Source of the DNA: VBCG01 sp044226535
Lineage (GTDB): Bacteria > Pseudomonadota > Gammaproteobacteria > Burkholderiales > Casimicrobiaceae
Reading direction: 5' to 3'
DNA: 64,000 nt
Assembly: GCA_044226535.1 (NCBI GenBank)
Contig: JBGAGT010000007.1
Location: 124,001-188,000, forward strand
Shown here one piece after another: positions 9,690 through 18,222 of this stretch (position 1 is its first letter; the number at the start of each line of letters is the position of its first letter). The notes under the pieces were generated by a model. It was given only the letters and a program-made list of their open reading frames with translations. It did not search any database and was not told where the DNA came from. The position numbers and the translations under genes were made by a program.

Positions 9690-11790
9690 GCAGCTTTCGG
9701 CCGCCGCGGCGGCGCTCGAGCGCCGCGAGGTGCTCCGGGCGCGCGCCATCGTCGACCCGCTGGCGGCGAACCCCGCGCTCGACCCCGCGACCCGCGCGCG
9801 GGCGCTGCACCTCGCCGCGCGCATCGCGGAAGTGCAGGGCGACCTCGACACCACGGTCGCGCGCCTCGAGTCCGCGGCGGCGCTGGTTCCACGCGACGCC
9901 CAGCTGTGGGTCGACCTCGGCCTCGCGCTGGCTGCGGGCGGGAATCCCGCGCGTGCACGCCCGGCCCTCGAGCGCGCGCTGGCCCTCGACGCGCGGCAGC
10001 CGCGGGTGTGGAACAACCTGGGCTCGGCGCTGTGGGCGCTGGGCGAGCGCGGGCCATCCATCGAGGCGTTCCGGCGCGCGACCACGCTCGCGCCCGACTA
10101 TGCCCACGCCTTCGCCAACCTCGGGACGGCGCTGCACGAGGCGGGGGACGCGGCGTCGGCCGAGCAGGCGCTGCAGCGCGCGATCGCGCTCGAGCCCGGC
10201 AACGTCGGCGCGCTGGCGACGCTCGCCTCCATGCGCCAGCACAGCGGCCAGCTCCCCGAGGCGATCAGGCTGTACATCGAGGCCGTGCGCCGCTCCCCCG
10301 GGGATGCCAACCTCTGCGTGCTGCTGGCGCGCGCACTGGCGGCGGCCGACGACGTCGAGGGCGCCCGCCGGGTGTTCGCCGAGGCGCTGCGCCGCGACCC
10401 GCGCACGCTGCGCGCGCACATCGGCAACGCGCTGTCGCTTCCCAGCGTCCCCGCCGACGAGGCCGAGGTCGCGCGCAACCGCGCGGGCTACGCCGAGGGC
10501 CTGTCGACGCTCGAGCGCGAGCTGCCCGTGGCCGCGCAGGGCCTCGCGCACGACGAGCGCGTCGACGCGCTGCGCTGGTGCAACTTCCTGCTCGCCTACC
10601 AGGGCGAGGACGATCGCGAGCTGCAGCGGCGCTATGGGCGGCTCGTCGAGTCGCTGACCGGCGCGGATGCGCCGCCGATGCGGGCCCCGCGCGAGCCGCG
10701 CGGCCGCACGCGCGTCTCGTTCGTGTCGTCGTTCTTCCGCGACGGCACGATCGGGCGCTATTTCGCGAGCTGGATCACCGACGTGGACCGCAGCCGCTAC
10801 GAAGTGGTCGTCTATCACCTGCACCCCGTCGAGGACGCGCTGGTGGCGGGCCTGCGCGGCCATGCCGACGTGTTCCGCGCGCTCACCGGCGCCAAGCCTT
10901 CGACGGTGGCGCGCGCGCTCCGCCAGGACGCCCCCGACGTGATCGTCTATCCGGAGCTCGGCATGGACGCGTCGATGTTCGTGCTGGGCTCGCTGCGCCT
11001 CGCGCCGCTGCAATGCGCCGGCTGGGGCCACCCGGTGACCACGGGCTTCCCCGCCATCGACCTCTTCTTCACCAGCGACGCCATGGAGCCGCCCGGCGGC
11101 GAGCAGCATTACACGGAGACGCTGGTGCGACTGCCGGGCATCGGCACGCGCTACGCCATGCCCGAGGCCCCGCTCGCGCTGTCGCGCGCCGAGCTGGACC
11201 TGCCCGAGGACCGCGTGCTGTTCCTGTGCCCGCAGTCGGTGTTCAAGATGCATCCCCGCGACGATGCGCGGCTCGTCGAGGTGCTGAGGCGCGTGGAGGG
11301 CACGATGCTGGTGCTGTTCGCCGACCCCAACCCCTTCCTGCAGCAGCGCTTCCAGCAACGGTTCGTGCGCAGCCTCGACGAGGCCGGCGTCGACCCCGCG
11401 CGCGTGCTGGCGCTGCCGTCCATGCGGCACGACCGCTACATGGCGGTGAACGCCGCCTGCGACGCCATGCTCGACACCTCGCGCTGGTCGGGCGGCAACA
11501 CCTCGCTCGACGCCATCGCCGCCGGCCTTCCCATCGTCACGCAGCCGGGGACGCTGATGCGCGCGCGGCAAAGCGCGGGCATGCTGCGGCTGATGGGCCT
11601 CGACGCGCTGGTCGCCGGCGACGACGAGGCCTTCTACGCGCTGGCCGCACGCCTTGCGCGCGACCGCGCGTTCCGCGACGCGCAGTCGCGTGCCATGGTC
11701 GAGGCGCGCGCGCGGATCTTCGACGACCCGGCGCCGGTGCCCGCGCTGTATCGGGCGATCGACGCGGCGCTCGCGGCCCGGCGCGGCTGA
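9673..11790 (+). CDS. TPR-GT41 glycosyltransferase, second tandem copy
   Basis: 705 residues, start ATG 9673 preceded by GAAAGGAG. The N-terminal half (to about 320) is a run of TPR repeats (ARPALERALALDARQPRVWN, NLGTALHEAGDAASAEQALQ). The C-terminal half is a GT41-type domain: RTRVSFVSSFFRDGTIGRYF, APDVIVYPELGMDASMF, APLQCAGWGHPVTTGFPAID, VLFLCPQSVFKMHPRDD, and DTSRWSGGNTSLDAIAAGLP. The H-P-V-T-T-G stretch resembles the acceptor/donor region of HMW1C-like and OGT-like enzymes. It is intact, unlike its tandem neighbour, with which it overlaps. Probably a cytoplasmic protein glycosyltransferase; the acceptor is unknown. Confidence 0.82.
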   Translation: MPTPAEQLSAAAAALERREVLRARAIVDPLAANPALDPATRARALHLAARIAEVQGDLDTTVARLESAAALVPRDAQLWVDLGLALAAGGNPARARPALERALALDARQPRVWNNLGSALWALGERGPSIEAFRRATTLAPDYAHAFANLGTALHEAGDAASAEQALQRAIALEPGNVGALATLASMRQHSGQLPEAIRLYIEAVRRSPGDANLCVLLARALAAADDVEGARRVFAEALRRDPRTLRAHIGNALSLPSVPADEAEVARNRAGYAEGLSTLERELPVAAQGLAHDERVDALRWCNFLLAYQGEDDRELQRRYGRLVESLTGADAPPMRAPREPRGRTRVSFVSSFFRDGTIGRYFASWITDVDRSRYEVVVYHLHPVEDALVAGLRGHADVFRALTGAKPSTVARALRQDAPDVIVYPELGMDASMFVLGSLRLAPLQCAGWGHPVTTGFPAIDLFFTSDAMEPPGGEQHYTETLVRLPGIGTRYAMPEAPLALSRAELDLPEDRVLFLCPQSVFKMHPRDDARLVEVLRRVEGTMLVLFADPNPFLQQRFQQRFVRSLDEAGVDPARVLALPSMRHDRYMAVNAACDAMLDTSRWSGGNTSLDAIAAGLPIVTQPGTLMRARQSAGMLRLMGLDALVAGDDEAFYALAARLARDRAFRDAQSRAMVEARARIFDDPAPVPALYRAIDAALAARRG

Positions 11791-11806
11791 GCCGCGGCGC
11801 CGCGCG

Positions 11807-14170
11807 TCAACGCCCGCCCGCGAGCCTTTGCCGCAGCCCCTCGGCCAGCGCGGCGACGACGCCGTCCCAGTCGCCGGCCCGCGCCTGGCGGAAGAGCCGT
11901 GCCTGCGGATACCAGGGCGTGGCCGTCGTGCCCACTCCCCAGCGCCAGTCGGCCGAATACGGCAACATCAGCCACAGCGGCCTGCCCAGTGCGCCGGCGA
12001 GGTGCGCGTTGGCGGTGTCGACGCTGATCACGAGGTCGAGGCAGTCCACCAGCGCCGCCTTGTCGTCGAAGTCGTGGCGCGCCTCGCACTCGACCAGCGC
12101 GCGCGCCTCGGGAACGCCCGCCACCTCCTGCTCGCCGTCGCGATGCTGCAGCGAGTACAGCGCGAGGCCCTCGATGCCGAACAGCGGGGCGAGGCGCGCG
12201 AGCGGGCAGGAACGCCGGCGGTCGTTACCGTGGCGCGCGTTGCCCGCCCAGGAAAGGCCGACGCGCAGCCGCGCGGGCCGCGCCTCGACGAAGGCCCGCC
12301 AGCGATCGACGCGCTCGCGCGCCGCGCGCAGGTAGGGGATCGGCCGCGTCACCGCGCCGGGGTCGTCACCGAGGACCAGCACCGCGGGCGCCGACAGCAG
12401 CGGCAGCTCGAAATCGGCGGCGGGTGGCGGGGTTCCGCGCGGTACCACGGCCGTCACACCGGGTGCCGTGGCGAGCAGCGATGCGAGCGGGGGTAGTGCT
12501 TCGAGCACCACCCGCGCGCCACGCGCCGCGAAGTCCTGCGCGAAGCGCACGAACTGCATGGCATCGCCGAAGCCCTGTTCGCAGCGCAGCAGCAGCGTCC
12601 TGCCGTCGAGCGCCTCGCCGGCGTAGCGTGGGGCGAGCGGCGTCGACCTGCCGCCGGTGAGCGCGTCGAGCGCGAGCCTCGCGTCGTAGGCCGGCCAGCC
12701 TTCGGAGGCGCGGCCCGACCCCAGCAGCGCGATGGCGAGGTTCCAGCGCGCCTCGGCGAAGTCCGGGTGGATCGCCAGCGCGGCGCGGTAGGCGTCGACC
12801 GCCTCCGCGTGGCGGTTCGCCTCGACCAGCGCGAGGCCGAGGTTGTTGTGCGCGATCGCATGGCGCGGCGCGAGTGCGATCGCCCGGCGATGCGCGTCGA
12901 TCGCGTCGTCGACGCGATCGAGCGCCAGCGCGACCCGGCCCGCATTGTTGTGGAACTCGGCTTCGCCGGGCGCCAGCGCGAGCGAGCGCGAGACCAGCGG
13001 CTGCGCGGCCGCGGCGTCGCCGCGCTGGAAGGCCAGCACGCCGAGGTAGTGCGTGGCGACGGCCTGCGAAGGGTCCGCCGCAAGTGCCTCGCGATAGGCG
13101 CGCTCGGCGAGCGCGAGGTCGCCCCGCCGATGCGCGGCGAGGCCGGCGTCGGCACGCGCGCGGGCAGCGGCGGCCGGCGGCTGCGCCGGCGGTGGCGCAG
13201 TGGCTTCGCGCGGCCCGCCCTGCGTGGCATCGCGCGCCTGCGCGGCATCGCGCGCCTGCGATGCCGCGCCCACGGCACCCGCGGCGCCGTGGCATTCCTT
13301 GTAGCGCTTGCCGCTGCCGCAAGGGCAGCGGTCGTTGCGCCGCGTGCCCGCGTAGGGATCGCGCCCCGCCGCGCGCCCCGCTTCCGCGGACGCGGCGGCG
13401 GCCTCGGCCTGCGCGGGGTCGGCAGCGAGGATGCGCGAGGCCAGCGCCGCCACCGCGAGCCACTGGCCCAGCGCGCGCGCGTTGCGCATGAGCTGCAGGC
13501 ATTGCGGCGAGCGCGCGATGGCGTCGCTGAACGACGGCACCAGCGCCGCGAGCTCGTGCTGCGGCATCACGTGGACGAAGTTGTACAGCGCGTGGAAGCC
13601 GAAGGTCGTGGCGCGCGGATGCGCCACCTCGAACGAGAAGCGGTCGGCCAGCGCTTCGCTGCCGAAGCGGACGCCGTGCTCGCGCTCGAGCAGCGGGCGA
13701 AAGCGCCGGCCGATCAGCTCGTCCTCGGGCTCGTCGCCGGCGATGCGCGGGTCGGCCAGCGCCTCGAGAAGCCTTCGCGAGCGCAGCGAGAAGCCGCCGT
13801 TGCCCACCGTCATGCCGTCGGTGTGCCAGAACCAGCGCGCGCCGAGGTAGTCGCAATCGAGGAAGGCGTCGTCCCAGCGGTCGGGGTGCAGCACGTAGCC
13901 GTCCCACTGCACCAGCAGCACGTGCGAGGAGCGCACGTGCTGCGCGAGCCCCTTCAGCACCAGCCGCGAGTAGTCGTCGCGCGAGGCGATGCGCACGGCC
14001 GGCACGACGTCGACGCCCGGCGGCGCCTCGATGCCAGGCGGCAGCGCGTCGGTGAGCAGCACCGCTCGCGCGAAGCGGACCCCTTCCATCGAGCGCGCCA
14101 GCGCGCGCAGCGCCAGCGCGTGGTTCGCGGTGTCGGCCGCGAGCAGCGTGACGTCGGGAAGCTCGAGCAC
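11807..14170 (-). CDS. DUF5672 - SEC-C - TPR - GT9-like fusion protein
   Basis: 787 residues from GTG 14170; the frame is open far upstream but that part is antisense to the next gene. Residues 1-210 match DUF5672, a putative glycosyltransferase fold (HVLLVQWDGYVLHPDRWDDA, GNGGFSLRSRRLLEAL). Residues 276-295 are a SEC-C zinc motif (RRNDRCPCGSGKRYKECHG). Residues about 335-500 are TPRs, and 530-787 resemble ADP-heptose/GT9-type transferases (LLRCEQGFGDAMQFVRFAQDF, RVGLSWAGNARHGNDRRRS, ISVDTANAHLAGALGRPLW). Two catalytic-type domains joined by a zinc knuckle and TPRs is unusual. Convergent with the GT41 gene, with only 16 bp between stops. Confidence 0.75.
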   Translation of the reverse strand: MLELPDVTLLAADTANHALALRALARSMEGVRFARAVLLTDALPPGIEAPPGVDVVPAVRIASRDDYSRLVLKGLAQHVRSSHVLLVQWDGYVLHPDRWDDAFLDCDYLGARWFWHTDGMTVGNGGFSLRSRRLLEALADPRIAGDEPEDELIGRRFRPLLEREHGVRFGSEALADRFSFEVAHPRATTFGFHALYNFVHVMPQHELAALVPSFSDAIARSPQCLQLMRNARALGQWLAVAALASRILAADPAQAEAAAASAEAGRAAGRDPYAGTRRNDRCPCGSGKRYKECHGAAGAVGAASQARDAAQARDATQGGPREATAPPPAQPPAAAARARADAGLAAHRRGDLALAERAYREALAADPSQAVATHYLGVLAFQRGDAAAAQPLVSRSLALAPGEAEFHNNAGRVALALDRVDDAIDAHRRAIALAPRHAIAHNNLGLALVEANRHAEAVDAYRAALAIHPDFAEARWNLAIALLGSGRASEGWPAYDARLALDALTGGRSTPLAPRYAGEALDGRTLLLRCEQGFGDAMQFVRFAQDFAARGARVVLEALPPLASLLATAPGVTAVVPRGTPPPAADFELPLLSAPAVLVLGDDPGAVTRPIPYLRAARERVDRWRAFVEARPARLRVGLSWAGNARHGNDRRRSCPLARLAPLFGIEGLALYSLQHRDGEQEVAGVPEARALVECEARHDFDDKAALVDCLDLVISVDTANAHLAGALGRPLWLMLPYSADWRWGVGTTATPWYPQARLFRQARAGDWDGVVAALAEGLRQRLAGGR

Positions 14171-14181
14171 TGCGCGGACCG

Positions 14182-15642
14182 TCAGGCGGGTGCAGGTCCC
14201 GGCGGCGTGGAAGGTGGCGGCGGCACCGCTGCCTCGTCCTCCCGCGGCCGCGCGCGCTCGCGTGCCTCGGTCCACTCGCGGAACAGCAGCATCAGCCACA
14301 CCACCACCAGCGGCACCAGGTGCAGGATGGCGCGGTTGACGGTGGTCTGGGTGTCGACCCATTCGCGTGCGTTGGTGAAGGCGAACACGAACATCAGGAA
14401 GGCGGCGCCGGTGGCGACCAGCACCGTCATGGGTACGACGCGCGGCGCGAGTGACTGGCGCGCGCCGACCAGCGCGCAGGCGAACACCGCGTACCAGAGG
14501 ATGTTCCAGTTGCCGAGCATGAACAGGCTCTCGAACAGGCCGTTCCAGGGTGGCGCGAAGTCGAGGTGGAAGGTGTAGCCGCCGATCTTCACCGACGACT
14601 GCGCGAGCACCAGCACCGCCACGAACGCCAGCGCGAGCCCGGCGCCGACGATGCGCAGGCCGCGCCGCGGCGCGAGCAGCATCACCAGCGGTGCCACCAG
14701 CGTCAGCAGCCACACCAGCCCCGGGTTCTTGATCGTGGGGCAGGCGACCGCGAAGAGCAGCGCCACGGCGATGTCGGCGCGCGCACGGGTGCGCGCGGCG
14801 TGCAGCAGGGCCAGCGCGGCGACGGTGAAATACGCCGCCATCGGAAGATCCGCGTAGCCTGCCAGCGAGACGTGCACGTTGGCGAGCGGCAGCGTCGCCA
14901 CCAGCGTTGCGCCCGCCAGCGACGCCATCACCCCGAAGTCCAGACGCCGCAGCGCGCCGAACACCGCCAGCGTCAGCGCAAGCGACAGCGTCCACCAGGG
15001 CAGGTTCATCTGCGCGTCGTTCCAGTGGCCCATCAGCAGCGACGAGTAGACCTGCCAGAGCGGTACGGTGGCGGGGTAGGCGGGGGATGCGTCGGTGTAG
15101 TAGGCGCCGCCCGCGGCGAGCCATTGCTCGATGCCGACGAAGGGCACGAGGTGGCGGAGCTCGAACCACACCTTGGCCTTGGTCGCCCATTGCACCCAGG
15201 CGTCCCAGGGATAGAGCGGCTGCAGCGCGACGTCGGCGAGCATCAGCGCGTAGCGCAGCGCGAGCCAGGCCACCAGCGCCAACCCCGCCCGGCGCTGCCA
15301 CGCCGGCAGGTCGCGCAGGGCCACGGCGGCCATGAGCTGCTTCGGCAGGGCGCGCGGCGAAAGCCGCCCGCGCCGCACCGCCAGCCACGCGAGGCCGAGC
15401 GCGGCGAGGACGCAGGGCAGGAACACCGAGGCCACGCCGAGGGTGATGCCCGCGGCCGACACCGCGCGCATCCACACCGTGACCAGGAAGGCGCCCGCGA
15501 GGTAGCCGGCGCCCAGCGTCCACGCGGCCTCGCCGGGCGCCGGCGTCGACGAAGCCTCCGCTGTCGCGAGGTTGCGCAGCAGCAGCGCGCCCATCGCCCA
15601 GACGACGAGCCAGCCGGCGAGGACGATGACGAGGTCGCTCAT
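14182..15642 (-). CDS. Polytopic membrane protein, GT-C-like
   Basis: 486 residues with around twelve hydrophobic segments. A large extracytoplasmic-type loop near residues 140-200 contains YPWDAWVQWATKAKVWFE and a YYTDASPAYP stretch, a pattern seen in GT-C-fold lipid-linked sugar transferases and polymerases. The C-terminus is Pro/Glu-rich. It lies between the DUF5672 fusion (11 bp downstream) and another membrane protein (7 bp upstream), so it is one cistron of a reverse-strand operon running from 19407 to 11807. A role in transferring or polymerising sugars at the inner membrane is inferred, not shown. Confidence 0.6.
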   Translation of the reverse strand: MSDLVIVLAGWLVVWAMGALLLRNLATAEASSTPAPGEAAWTLGAGYLAGAFLVTVWMRAVSAAGITLGVASVFLPCVLAALGLAWLAVRRGRLSPRALPKQLMAAVALRDLPAWQRRAGLALVAWLALRYALMLADVALQPLYPWDAWVQWATKAKVWFELRHLVPFVGIEQWLAAGGAYYTDASPAYPATVPLWQVYSSLLMGHWNDAQMNLPWWTLSLALTLAVFGALRRLDFGVMASLAGATLVATLPLANVHVSLAGYADLPMAAYFTVAALALLHAARTRARADIAVALLFAVACPTIKNPGLVWLLTLVAPLVMLLAPRRGLRIVGAGLALAFVAVLVLAQSSVKIGGYTFHLDFAPPWNGLFESLFMLGNWNILWYAVFACALVGARQSLAPRVVPMTVLVATGAAFLMFVFAFTNAREWVDTQTTVNRAILHLVPLVVVWLMLLFREWTEARERARPREDEAAVPPPPSTPPGPAPA

Positions 15643-15649
15643 GGGGCGC

Positions 15650-16810
15650 TCATTGGGCGAGGAACAACGCGGCGCCGTGCGCGTCGAGGAGCTTCAGCTC
15701 GGCGGAGATCGGCGGGTTGCCGTCCCAGCGCAGCATCTTCTGCGCGGCGTCGTACTGCACGCCGCGGCGGTGGTAGACGAGGATCCAGTCGCCGGGCTTG
15801 ATCCAGGCGGGCGGTGCGACGAAGTCGCGGAAGGCCTCGAACTGCACGTTGTGCGGATAGAGGTGGTAGGCGGCGCGCCCGCGGAAGTAGTGCTCGCCGG
15901 CCGCCACGAACACCCGCGCCGGCGCCTTCGGCATGATCGCGCGGGCCTTCTCGATGAAGGCGTAGAGCTCGCCGTCCTCGGCGGCGCGGTGGCGCTCCTC
16001 GGGCGTCTTGCCGGCGTAGGTGGCCGCGAGGAGCCGCGTCTCGCGCGCGAGGTTCACCGCCCAGCGCAGGTCGACCAGCAGCCAGGCGGCGAGGAACAGG
16101 CCCCCGATCGAGCAGGCGAGCCCGAGTCCCGTCCGCAGCGCGCCGCGCCCGAATCGCCACAGGACGAGCAGCACCGCCGCGGCGATCAGGAAGGCCACGC
16201 CGGCGTAGGCCGGCAGCGGCAGGTCCTGGGCGTCGGCGCCGCCGGTGAGGGTGTTGATGGACGCGCCGTTGAAGGGCTCGAAGGTCACCCATTCGGCGAG
16301 CCGCTCCCGCAGGTAGTCGGCTGCCGACAGCGGTCGTGCGACCACCGCCTCGACCTTGAGCGGCGCGTCGAGCGGCGCGCGCACCGCCAGCGCGATGCCC
16401 TTCACCCGTCCCACCCACGCCGGGTTTCGCGCGAGCACGAAGGGGCGCACCTCGCCCGCCTCGACCACGCCGTTGGCGATGCTGGTGCGCCCGCCGCCCA
16501 CGTCGGTCTTCCACAGCAGGCGGACCTCGGCGTTGTCGGGGATGCCCTTCAGGCGCCAGTCGATGCCGAGGTACTGGTCGCTGCGGAAATCGGTGTTGAG
16601 GGTGATCACCGTGGTGCCGTTCTCGCCGGGCGAACTCACCAGCAGCGCGCCGGACCTGACCTCGCCCGTGCCCTGCGCCAGCGCCATGTCCGCTGGCGTG
16701 AAGACGCGTTGCGAGGCGCGCGTGAACCACGCGCCGGGCACCACCACGGCGAGGTAGGCGGCGAACAGCAGCAGCCCCGACAGCGCCGCCACGCCGGCGG
16801 TGATCGCCAC
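15650..16810 (-). CDS. Hypothetical membrane protein of the polysaccharide operon
   Basis: About 386 residues from GTG 16810, chosen because it follows the previous stop by a few bases and has GAAGCGAGG before it; an in-frame open stretch reaches 16885 but overlaps the upstream gene. There is one N-terminal transmembrane helix, a periplasmic region of about 180 residues (containing RVFTPADMALAQGTGEVRSG and WRLKGIPDNAEVRLLW), two central helices (about residues 210-265) and a soluble C-terminal part. I do not recognise the family. Its position between the initiating transferase and the GT-C-like protein suggests a role in the same pathway. Confidence 0.6.
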   Translation of the reverse strand: MAITAGVAALSGLLLFAAYLAVVVPGAWFTRASQRVFTPADMALAQGTGEVRSGALLVSSPGENGTTVITLNTDFRSDQYLGIDWRLKGIPDNAEVRLLWKTDVGGGRTSIANGVVEAGEVRPFVLARNPAWVGRVKGIALAVRAPLDAPLKVEAVVARPLSAADYLRERLAEWVTFEPFNGASINTLTGGADAQDLPLPAYAGVAFLIAAAVLLVLWRFGRGALRTGLGLACSIGGLFLAAWLLVDLRWAVNLARETRLLAATYAGKTPEERHRAAEDGELYAFIEKARAIMPKAPARVFVAAGEHYFRGRAAYHLYPHNVQFEAFRDFVAPPAWIKPGDWILVYHRRGVQYDAAQKMLRWDGNPPISAELKLLDAHGAALFLAQ

Positions 16811-16818
16811 GCCTCGCT

Positions 16819-18213
16819 TCAGTGGGCGTTGCGGCTCTTCAGGATGTGCCAAAGGGTCAGCGCCAGGATGCGGAGGTCGAACCACAGCGACCAGCGGTCG
16901 ATGTAGTAGAGGTCGTATTGTATGCGGCGGGCGAGGTCGCTATCGCCGCGCAGGTCGTTCACCTGCGCCCAGCCGGTGATGCCGGCCTTGACGAGGTGCT
17001 TCTGCATGTAGCCCGGGATCTCCGCGCGGAAGCGCGCGACGAACTCGGGACGCTCGGGACGCGGTCCCACCAGCGACATGTCGCCGCCGAGCACGTTGAG
17101 GAGCTGCGGCAGCTCGTCGAGGCTGTAGCGGCGCAGCAGCCGCCCGAAGGGCGTCGCGCGGTCCTCGCCGTGGCGCGACCACACCGCCCCCGACGCCGCT
17201 TCAGCGGCCACCGGCATGGTGCGGAACTTGAGCATGGTGAAGCTGCGCGCGTTCTCGGTGACCCGCTGCTGGCGGTAGAGCACCGGCCCGCGCGACGTGG
17301 CCTTGATGCAGGCGGCGATCAGCAGCATCAGCGGCAGCGCGAGCACGAACAGGAGCGACCCCAGGACCGCGTCCTCGACCGCCTTGCCGATTCGCGCGAA
17401 GCCCGCCATGGGGCTCGCGGTGAGGGAGACCACGGGGAGCCCCGCGACCTCGCTGAACGAGTGGTTGAGGAGGTGGAAGCCGAAGATGTCCGGCACCAGG
17501 CGCACCTCGACAGCGCTCTGGCGGGTCATGTCGAGGATCGCGCGCATGCGCAGCTCGGCCCGCAGGGGGATCGCCAGCCAGACCTGGTCGATGCCGAGCG
17601 ACTCGACGTCGGACGCCAGCCTGTCGGGCGACCCGAGCACGGGCTTCTGCGCGACGCTGCGACCGTGCAGCGAAGGGTCGTCGTCGTAGTAACCGATGAC
17701 GTTGAAGCCCGTCCACGACTCGCGGGCCAGCGTCTCGGCGATGCGCGCACCCAGCGCCCCCGCCCCGACGATGGCGATGTGGCGAAGGTTGCGGCCGTTG
17801 CGCCGCCAGTGCCGCAGCACGAGGCGCGTGGCGATCCTCGTCGCGGCCAGCGCGGCGAGCCCGGCCACGAACCACGAGGCCATCCACACCCGCGAGATCG
17901 ACTCGCCGGTCTTGGTGACGAAAAGGCCCGCGACGATGATCGCCGCCACCACCGACCACGCGAGCACGAGGTCGCCGAGCTCGCGCGCCACGCTTTCGCC
18001 GCGCTGCGGCTGGTAGAGCTGGAACACCGGGAACACCAGCACGATCGCCAGCGCGCTCACCGCGAGCAGCATCAGGTAGTGGTCGACCAGCGCGCCGACC
18101 GGCGGCCGCGCGAGGTAGAGCAGCGCGCCGGTGCACACGGCGAACAGCGGGTCGAGCAGGCGCCCCAGCGTCCTGAACACGCTGGCGTGGGGCTTGAGGA
18201 GCGAGCGGGGCAT
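16819..18213 (-). CDS. Undecaprenyl-phosphate glucose phosphotransferase (WcaJ/PssZ type)
   Basis: 464 residues. The N-terminal half has four to five hydrophobic helices, then a Rossmann-like domain (HIAIVGAGALGARIAETLA, about residues 145-165), then one membrane helix (LGSLLFVLALPLMLLIAACI) and the bacterial sugar-transferase domain with KFRTMP, YSLDELPQLLNVLGGDMSLV, GPRPERPEF and KAGITGWAQVNDLRGD. This is the polyprenyl glycosylphosphotransferase layout; such enzymes load the first sugar phosphate onto undecaprenyl phosphate at the inner membrane to start exopolysaccharide units. It shares an operon with the GT4 gene 9 bp upstream. Confidence 0.9.
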   Translation of the reverse strand: MPRSLLKPHASVFRTLGRLLDPLFAVCTGALLYLARPPVGALVDHYLMLLAVSALAIVLVFPVFQLYQPQRGESVARELGDLVLAWSVVAAIIVAGLFVTKTGESISRVWMASWFVAGLAALAATRIATRLVLRHWRRNGRNLRHIAIVGAGALGARIAETLARESWTGFNVIGYYDDDPSLHGRSVAQKPVLGSPDRLASDVESLGIDQVWLAIPLRAELRMRAILDMTRQSAVEVRLVPDIFGFHLLNHSFSEVAGLPVVSLTASPMAGFARIGKAVEDAVLGSLLFVLALPLMLLIAACIKATSRGPVLYRQQRVTENARSFTMLKFRTMPVAAEAASGAVWSRHGEDRATPFGRLLRRYSLDELPQLLNVLGGDMSLVGPRPERPEFVARFRAEIPGYMQKHLVKAGITGWAQVNDLRGDSDLARRIQYDLYYIDRWSLWFDLRILALTLWHILKSRNAH

Positions 18214-18222
18214 CGCGCGCGA

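Noticed and set aside
11807..14170. SecA or a SecA fragment, because of the SEC-C motif
   Set aside because: No ATPase domain is present; the motif is an isolated zinc knuckle between glycosyltransferase-like domains.
11807..15523. A single 1238-residue reverse-strand protein
   Set aside because: The upstream part is antisense-frame sequence over a well-formed membrane protein gene at 14182-15642; the DUF5672 domain begins near GTG 14170.
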